64,000 nt of DNA from contig NC_064008.1 of NCBI RefSeq assembly GCF_932276165.1, positions 5,709,001 to 5,773,000 on the forward strand, read 5' to 3'. The DNA is from Plutella xylostella. Its lineage: Eukaryota; Arthropoda; Insecta; Lepidoptera; Plutellidae. Positions 57,193 through 64,000 of this stretch are shown here, piece after piece. The notes beneath the pieces were generated by a model. It worked only from the letters and a program-made list of their open reading frames with translations, was not told the DNA's origin and did not search any database. Every line of letters starts with the position of its first letter. Position 1 is the first letter of the stretch. The position numbers and the translations under genes are program-made.

Positions 57193-60100
57193 TTATTCTA
57201 TAATAACCTCAGTAGAGGCATAATCTAATTTAAGTAAAGACTCTTTTAACTTAATTTTAGCTTCAGAAACAGAAAGGTGTATTAGATTAGAGTATTGAAG
57301 GATATTGTTATAAACGTGTGCTCTTATATATTGTCCGAAACGTTGACCGAAAGAAGTATTAATGTAAGTAGTAGGAATTTTAAAGACACGTTTTTTAAGT
57401 AAGAGGTCATATAAATCAGAGTTTATTAGTTTTTTATGAGTAGAGAGGCATAACCGAAGGATAAACAGTTGACGAACATTAAGTAATTTAGCATCGTTAT
57501 AAAGAGTTTGAGTAGGGTATCGAAAAGGTTTTCTTAACATAACTTTTATAACACATCTTTGTGCTCTTTCGGCGTGAAGAAGAGTTGTTTTAGCTGCACT
57601 TCCCCAAACTGGGATGCAGTATGAGATGATTGATTGTGTAATAGCAGTATATACTTTAGTCAGAAGCGAAGTTTCTGCAGAATTGCGCAGTTTTTTAAGG
57701 ATACTTGCAGTTTTTCTGATTCGTTTAGATAAGCTGAGAATGTGATCTTTGAAGTTTAAGTTTTGGTCTATAATTACTCCAAGATACCTTATTGAGCCCA
57801 CACTTAGGATAGAATTACAATCACAGTCTTTATTGGCGGTGACGGTTTTGCAGGTATGTATTTTAAGGAAGTTGGGTGTGCTTGGTTTGGACGCTGCAGT
57901 TTTATGGAAGCATATAAATTTAGATTTTTTGTGGTTTAATGTGAGTAAATTTTTAGATAGCCATTCATTGATAGTAACCATGCCCTTTTCAGTATTTTCA
58001 TATGTCTTATTCCAATCACTACCTTTAAAGATAATAGCTGTGTCGTCAGCGTAACATAATATTTCGGCATTTATTTGGAGATCATGTATGTCATTCATAT
58101 AGATAAGAAAGAGTGTAGGTCCAAGAATGCTACCCTGCGGTACGCCGTACATAACGGGAAGCGTGTCACTTTTGTGCGATCCGATTTTAACCAGCTGTTT
58201 ACGGCCGGATAGGTAGCTATTGAACCAGTCTAGCGCAATGCCTCTGATACCAAATTGCTGTAGCTTGCTTAAGAGGATTTTGGACGAAACAGTATCAAAG
58301 GCCTTGGCCAGATCGAGGAATACTCCTATACAGCCATTTCCACTATCCAAGTATTGGGACACCAGATCTGATAGAAGTACTACAGCATCTTCTGTAGATT
58401 TATAATGTCTGAAACCAAATTGGCGGGGAGATAAAAGATTCCGAGATTCTATGAATTTTACTAAACGATTATTGACTATGCGTTCGAGAATTTTTGAAAG
58501 TATGCTGAGAAGAGAGATTGGTCTATAGTTTTCAGGGCAACTTCTTGGTCCGTCTTTATGAATTGGAGTTATAGAAGAAGTTTTCCATGCTTCTGGAAAG
58601 CAACCATTAGTAATGCTAAGGTTAAAAATGTGAGCTAGAGGTTCAGCAATGATGTTTTTTGTATTTTTTAGCAGTAGTGGTGTTATCCCGTCTAATCCAG
58701 GAGCACTCTCTATTTTTAAGCTATTTATTATGGTAATTATTTCATTTGGATCAGTAGGTTCTAGGAAAAGCGAGGTGGACGATTCTTTACTTTTTGTGTT
58801 TAGAGCTAGTTCATGTTCCGTAAAGTTATTTTTCTTAAGAATATTGTTAGCCAGATTATGGCCTACTGAAGCAAAGTATTTATTGGTGATATTTAAAGAT
58901 TCTATAGGGTTATTATTAATGGTAGTGAGTTCGGTTGCATTGTTACTTTTTGTTTTAATGTTACATATTTTCTTTATTTTATTCCAGAGCATTTTACTAT
59001 TTTTCATATTACTTTGAAGTTCGTTTTTATCATATTCTGTCTTTACTTTTCGTATTAAATTTTTATAAAAGTTTCTATATCGCGTATAAGTTAATTTTAA
59101 TATTTCATTTTGTGGATCTGATTTAAGTTTCATGTGTAATTTGTCCCTATTTCTAGCACATCTAATCAATCCTGGGGTCATCCAGGGTTCTATAACGAGT
59201 TTAGACTTACTTAGTTTTATTGTTTTGGAATTGTTTAGAATAGCATTATTTAAGATGGAGAGAAAAATGTTTGCAGCAGCGTCAGTTTCAGATTGCTCTG
59301 TCACTACTGACCAGTCAGTCTTTGAAAGTTCTTCAGCAACTGAATTGTGATCTATAACTTGACGAAATCTGGTAGGAATATTTTTTGGTGATTTTGCTCC
59401 TAAACCTGCTATGACAATTTTGTGGTCAGTGATGTCGGATTCGCATACTATACCAACGGCAGGTAAGTCAGATTTAATAGAAATATGATCCAGGCAAGCA
59501 TTAGACCGCGTTGGCTTAGTTATAGCTTGATCAAAACTGTGTTCGGTATAGAGACACAAATATTCTTCAGAATCGGGAGACAGTAAATCAATGTTTATAT
59601 CACCAATGACTATTAAACATTGCTTATCCTTGAACGATGAAAGTTTTTCATCCAATGATGATAGAAAATTACTAGTGTTCCTAAACGAAGGTGACCTATA
59701 AATGCCAAGAATGGTGGCGACTTTTGGAATATCGATAACAAGACAACATGAAATATAAATACCTTATCGCGATTAATAGTCATAGCACTCCAGACCATAA
59801 GATACCAATACACCACGGGCTCAACACGAGAGCTGCGGCTCAAGGTAAATACCAAACTGTAAAAGTTAATAACTATTTTGGAGGCAGATTGTTACAGCGC
59901 AGAATTCCATTGTTATATAATGAGATGCCTATCCATATAAGAAATGAACCAAATAAAAATACATTTTCAAGATTATATAAAACTTTCCTTCTACAAAATA
60001 TAGCTATGTAATTATTGCTAATTAAAACCTACCCTATATAACATTAATAATCAACAATATGTCTAGGTATGTAACGTTAGGTATGTCTATCTTTTGTAAA

Positions 60101-60658
60101 GTTAAGAAAATGTTAAGTTAAAACTTTTTAAGTATAAGTAATCATAGAAAAAGAAGTGCGACTCCCTCCCCACAGACAAACCAATATGTACTTGGTTTTG
60201 TGGGATGTATTAGGTTAAGCTTATTTGTGAAATAAATATATTTATTCATTTATTCATTTATTCATTCATGAATCATTAAAAGTGGGTTCGGATACGACGA
60301 CGGCGTTCCATGAATCTTTGACATATGCAACGACTCCTCCATTTTGGTTAATATTTTGATTAGTATGGTACGTGTTGTAGCCCGGTAAGTTATCTATAAT
60401 ACTCGAATCATTAAGTCTACACTCAGTTAATACTAAGACGTCAAAGGTTATGTTTAGTCTTCGTAGATACACAAGGAACTCGTTGAAGTTCTTACTAATA
60501 CTACGTATGTTCATGGAGAGTACTCTAAAGTTAAAATTAGGGGTAATTATTTTCATACAATCTTCAGGATTAGACAACAAATGACAAGGAATTTCTAGTA
60601 TTGAATCAATGTTAGTAGCTACGTCTAAATTATTCATAATGAAAAGTGTAATAATCAA
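57193..60658 (-). pseudogene. LINE ORF2: endonuclease and reverse transcriptase, split by an insertion
   Basis: 60658-60269 encodes the endonuclease N-terminus (FRVLSMNIRSISKNFNEF, then LVLTECRLND). After the 514-bp insert the same frame resumes at 59748 with the rest of the endonuclease (KVATILGIYRSP; VIGDINIDLL; DITDH). The RT follows: GPRSCPENYRPISLLSIL, GVFLDLAKAFDTV (motif A), YGVPQGSILGPTLFLIY (motif B) and LCYADDTAI (motif C, YADD). The C-terminal domain runs to the stop at 57193. Without the insert it would be about 981 codons with no other break, so only the insertion inactivates it. Confidence 0.93.
59753..60266 (+). mobile_element. 5'-truncated LINE fragment inserted in ORF2
   Basis: This 514-bp plus-strand piece encodes the C-terminal end of another LINE ORF2 (HGLNTRAAAQGKYQTVKVNN, RRIPLLYNEMPIHIR), stopping at 60009-60011. 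A 3' UTR follows, with an AATAAA near 60232 and a tandem ATTC/ATTT tail at 60240-60266. CATGAA occurs on both sides (59747-59752, 60267-60272), probably a 6-bp target duplication. Confidence 0.9.
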
Positions 60659-60993
60659 AATTAGAATTAAATAAAGTTGAGTTCGAAGCTTTACATATGA
60701 GTCTGTGATAATGCATGGTAGGTATAAATGTAATTACTATGAAAATATTCTGATCATACAATTTAGTTTCAGAAATCATCATGAAATTGTAATAAGATTT
60801 TGTTATAATAATTATGATATTGAATAGGTATTGTGCATGATTGTTTACAGCGAGGTTACGAGCAACACAATTATAAAGATTATCAACGCAATTATTTACA
60901 GAAAACTTTGGAAAACGGCATTCAGTGGTAGCATTTAAGAGCATTAAAAAGGTACATGGTAGCATTAAGACAAGTAGCTTTACATAATGTAGT

Positions 60994-62136
60994 CTAATTG
61001 GTATTGTTCTGAAATGGAAAGGGCTCGTTTTTCTGAGGCAACTCTTTCCCAAGCTTTTCAAGAGTAGCTTCGGACGTAACGCGAAGCACAGAACTCGTTT
61101 CTGAGCGACGCATGAAGATATTGCCGTTTGATGTCCACACATACTTGAACTTGAGTTCAGCCCCCAAGGCCCTAGCTTTGCTGAAAAGAACTCTATTTTC
61201 CCTAGTAAGGTGTTCATTTACGTAAACTCGGCGAGAGTTTCCCGCTAACTCAAGCATGTCTGTAGTGAGTCCGCGACGCACCTTGGCAGCTCGCAGCAGC
61301 TGATCGCGGGGCGCGCGCCGCGTGAACGTGAGCACCACCGGTCTCGGCCGCTCCATCGCGCCCGCGCCGGCGCCGCCACTGCCGCCACTGCCGCCGCCGC
61401 CGCCGCCTCGCGCTCCGACGCGCCTCACGTCATCCACGTCGCGCGGGTCCAGCTGCACTCCGAGCTTGTTGCTCAGGACGTTCACCACCTGAGTGAGGTT
61501 CTCGCCGTTTGACTCGGTGAGGCCGGTGATCTCCACGTCCTTCAGGAAGTGCCGCTGCTCTTTGTCCGCTAGTACTTGTCGCAGCTCCAAAACCTCAGCC
61601 CGAAGTGTCTTGACCTCACTTTTGTAAAAGTCAAGTTCTTTAAGTTGTCCCTTCATTTCAGTTAGTTCTTGACGGAATTGTACTATGTCCTCGGATGTGT
61701 AGTTTAGGGAGGCAGTGAACTCAGTCATCTCACGCTTCATACCATTGAAAACTTCTTGCATCTGTCGCAGAGCCGAGGTGAAGGCAGTCATGATGTCTGC
61801 GGGTACTGTAGAGGCCGCCAGGCCTTGAGCCGCGCTCAAAAAGCCTAAAACTGCGGCATCAGAGTTCGTACCTTGGTCACAGCCTGGCTCCGATGACTCG
61901 ATTTCGATCTGAGTAGCGACCGGTGTTTCATCATTCCGTATAGTTTTTGTAAGTAATTTACAGTTGGGACAGGCGTACTCGTTTTTCCGAATTTGTTTGT
62001 GGTCTTCTCTGGACAGTTTAACACATAGGTTATGGTATTTTTTGGGGCATTTGGAGCATGATAGAATATCTGTTTGAGCACCCGCCTTCCCATTCATGGA
62101 CTTGTTACAGGCTCCGCATACCATTTTTAGAAACAC
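60994..62136 (-). CDS. LINE ORF1: PHD finger, coiled coil, FP25K-like domain
   Basis: 380 codons. Residues about 7-60 form a PHD-type zinc finger with CGAC, CSKC, HNLC and CPNC ligand pairs. Residues about 120-205 look like a coiled coil (MKREMTEFTASLN, ELRQVLADKEQ). Then follows a segment like the baculovirus FP25K and LINE ORF1 fold (VEITGLTESNGENLTQVVNV, LDPRDVDDVRRVG, VVLTFTRRAPRDQLL, VYVNEHLTRENR). A Gly-rich insert (GGGGGGSGGSGG) at about 245-260 is encoded by a GC-rich tract at 61290-61450. The protein would bind element RNA in the RNP. Met1 or Met5 could start it. Confidence 0.9.
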   Translation of the reverse strand: MFLKMVCGACNKSMNGKAGAQTDILSCSKCPKKYHNLCVKLSREDHKQIRKNEYACPNCKLLTKTIRNDETPVATQIEIESSEPGCDQGTNSDAAVLGFLSAAQGLAASTVPADIMTAFTSALRQMQEVFNGMKREMTEFTASLNYTSEDIVQFRQELTEMKGQLKELDFYKSEVKTLRAEVLELRQVLADKEQRHFLKDVEITGLTESNGENLTQVVNVLSNKLGVQLDPRDVDDVRRVGARGGGGGGSGGSGGAGAGAMERPRPVVLTFTRRAPRDQLLRAAKVRRGLTTDMLELAGNSRRVYVNEHLTRENRVLFSKARALGAELKFKYVWTSNGNIFMRRSETSSVLRVTSEATLEKLGKELPQKNEPFPFQNNTN

Positions 62137-62290
62137 GTAACTCTATCTAGCGGCCAAACGTCGAACTACCAGTAGGTTGTACAAGCGCGTGAGAGTTGTT
62201 GAAGTCCGCCGCCGCAGGAGTGGCGCTGTTGTCAATGTCGTTAGTTGGCGTCAAATTTGAAATTTGTGTTAAAATTTAACGTATTATTTA

Positions 62291-63042
62291 ACTTTTTACA
62301 GAACTTGTTATGGATGAGAATTCTTATTTGGTATTAATTTAGGTGAAGTTAGAAGCACATTAAAACTTTGTTACGTCCACTGTAGCACTGAATTTTCGTA
62401 TAATTTGTATTTAGGCGCGAAAATGTTTGCACTGTTTTATTTATTAAAGTACTTACAGAAACACTGTGATAACACTTACACTATTAGTTTATGAGCTATG
62501 GAGTGTAATTCACTAGACTTAGGCACTGAAAACTGTCTATCTTTACAATTATTAATTAAAATTGAGGAGCGTTACAAAAATACTTGTTTACTAAAAGACG
62601 CCACCTGGTAAAAAAAACCCAAATATTATACCCAAAGTTAATACTGAGAGACGAATACTATATTTAACTGGGCTTACTTTTCCTCCTTTGGTTGTGCTAG
62701 GACCGTATTAAAAAAACTGGATCAGACACAGCAAATCAGTACCAAATAGAGCTTAAATATTTTAAGATGTTTTAAATTTTAGCTTACTTTATATTCTATC
62801 GAATGAAAACATCAGGTAAACTTCGCCAAAGAGTTTACTTGCTGGCAAGTAGCAATATTTAGTAATCTGTGCTACTGAACACCTCTAGCCTAAGGCAAAC
62901 ATGTTAAAGCCCACTCTAACTTAAACCTTAAACTTAAGTTCGGGGCAAGACCCCACCAGTTCCTTGCACATCGCTTAAGTAACTTTAGCAAGTTGGAAAT
63001 GTTAGTTACAGACTTAGTAACGTCTGTTTACGTAGGTTATGT
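62291..63042. other. Intergenic DNA, nothing recognised
   Basis: AT-rich, no supported exon. A short frame after TTTTTACAG at about 62301 (ATGGATGAGAATTC...) stops after ten codons. Confidence 0.35.
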
Positions 63043-63373
63043 CAGGGGTTCCCAACTTTTTTTTAGTTCGGGGCGCTCTTTCAGGTGATATCTTAACTAT
63101 GCTATCTTAATAAGCGTCCAACTTTAAGATTTAAACTCTGTAACTTATTCAAACTCGTAAAATACTGAAACCAACATCCTTATCTACTTTTTTTTTGGTT
63201 AATTTGTGATGGGTTTGCTGTTTTACTTATATTTAAATTTTGCAGACTGCGTCATTAAGCTAGTTTTGTCCGTTTAGGAACTTATTAATTGCTCGTGTGT
63301 GTATTCATATTATTAGGTAATTACCTCTTTATGGTCTACTATGGTCGAGCGGGCCACACTTTGGGAGCCCCTG
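63043..63373. mobile_element. hAT-like MITE with CAGGGGTTCCCAA ends
   Basis: CAGGGGTTCCCAACTTTTTT at the left and CACTTTGGGAGCCCCTG at the right are inverted with a few mismatches, a typical hAT end sequence. No matching 8-bp duplication remains. The interior is AT-rich and non-coding. Confidence 0.6.
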
Positions 63374-64000
63374 GGCAGGCTTTTAGCGGGTCATTCCCGT
63401 TCAGTGCCGGTGTGTGTGTGGTCCTTTGTATTTATATATAATGTTTGTGTTGCTAAGTTAAAAGTGATATAAGATAATAATTTCACTCGGGATATTTTTT
63501 TATTTATTAGTAGTTTAAATTTTAAGCAGTAGGTTTATATCTAGTCTAGGCATTATATTACTTTAAGACTTGGTATTTTACTGAAATTATAATAAGTACT
63601 TAAGTATAACTACTACTACTTACTTATTTTTTTTGCACTCTTTAACTTTCTGCTCCTATCTCCTATTGTGCCTTCAGCAGGTTGTGTAAATCAAGTGTCA
63701 AGTGTAAATAATTTAACATAAGTACTTATTATCTTAAAATATAAGTTTCATACACCGATGCCCCCCAGCCTGGTAATGACATAAATGTGGATTTGAAAGT
63801 TTCAAACTTCTAAATATACAAGTAGGTAAGTACTTAAGTATTACGTTTAATCAAAAAAGATCCGATATTATTAAAAAAGGTTGCAACTGTAAAGTTATTA
63901 AAAGATGTAACCTAACTGTAAAATTATTAAACGCCATTTTATATCCTTTAATACCCTCGACATTAATTTTCTTTGCCACAATTACTGGCCGGTTCAAAGA
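63374..64000. other. Intergenic DNA, nothing recognised
   Basis: AT-rich to the window edge, with no supported feature. Confidence 0.35.

Larger units (their letters stand above)
56870..62290 (-). mobile_element. Near-complete CR1/Jockey-type LINE
   Basis: On the minus strand the order is a GC-rich 5' leader (about 62290-62137), ORF1 (62136-60994), a spacer of about 335 bp, ORF2 (60658-57193, interrupted), and a 3' UTR of about 320 bp. The 3' end carries a TGTGCAAATAAAC-like poly(A) signal (complement at 56878-56883). PHD-finger ORF1 plus endonuclease-RT ORF2 is the layout of CR1-group elements. No flanking duplication could be identified, so the exact ends are approximate. Confidence 0.88.

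Noticed and set aside
57749..59350. Several plus-strand open frames of 60-122 codons
   Set aside because: They are antisense to the long LINE ORF2 with recognisable endonuclease and RT motifs.
60630..61217. 195-codon minus-strand frame overlapping ORF1
   Set aside because: It overlaps the end of ORF1 in another frame and then runs through AT-rich spacer; no domain is visible.
62301..62345. ATG after a TTTTTACAG acceptor-like site
   Set aside because: The frame stops after ten codons and no partner exon is visible.

Overview
The window looks like AT-rich nuclear DNA from a moth or butterfly (Lepidoptera). The evidence is a spliced animal-type Myb gene with short introns and GT-AG junctions, together with several repeat types familiar from Lepidoptera: tRNA-derived SINEs, RTE and CR1/Jockey-type LINEs, Helitron-like repeats carrying CTGT runs, and many fold-back MITEs. 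Nothing in it looks bacterial or viral.

Layout. Positions 1-14 kb hold no recognisable gene. They contain a near-perfect 129-bp inverted repeat (302-586), an unexplained 88-codon open frame (10948-11214) and a decayed reverse transcriptase fragment (12.3 kb). The one host gene I can assign runs from about 14.2 to 31.5 kb on the + strand. It is the Myb transcription factor, reconstructed here as 16 coding exons whose lengths sum to 2157 nt (718 codons plus stop), with all splice phases agreeing. The first exon (14201-14217) is the weakest. Exons 2-6 encode the three Myb repeats (R1R2R3). Exons 10 and 12 carry conserved C-terminal motifs of animal Myb proteins. Exons 15-16 encode a conserved C-terminal end. 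A second possible C-terminus arises if the donor at 27683 is read through, because 150 further codons stay open to a stop at 28136. The gene's introns hold a hAT-type element with an 8-bp duplication, a SINE with an 11-bp duplication, Helitron-like and MITE copies, and a duplicated exon/intron junction.

From 31.5 to 56 kb the DNA is mostly repeats: RTE 3' fragments, two decayed LINE reverse transcriptases (42.2-43.6 kb), a 5'-truncated RTE with an 11-bp target duplication (52.7-53.8 kb), Harbinger-like, mariner-like and unclassified MITEs, and a nested set at 47.1-48.3 kb. That nest is a 1188-bp element with 33-bp perfect terminal inverted repeats, a 9-bp target duplication and an array of palindromic TTGAAAATATAC-type motifs. 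It is the best candidate here for an undescribed element. An exon-like segment with an ATG and a good donor (37084-37171) sits between inverted repeats. A possible minus-strand exon lies at 44883-45015.

From 56.9 to about 62.3 kb lies a nearly complete minus-strand LINE of the CR1/Jockey group. ORF1 has a PHD finger, a coiled coil and an FP25K-like C-terminal half. ORF2 encodes endonuclease plus reverse transcriptase. ORF2 is broken only by a 514-bp fragment of another LINE inserted in the opposite orientation, and the reading frames on either side match exactly. The last 1.7 kb holds a hAT-like MITE and otherwise nothing I recognise.
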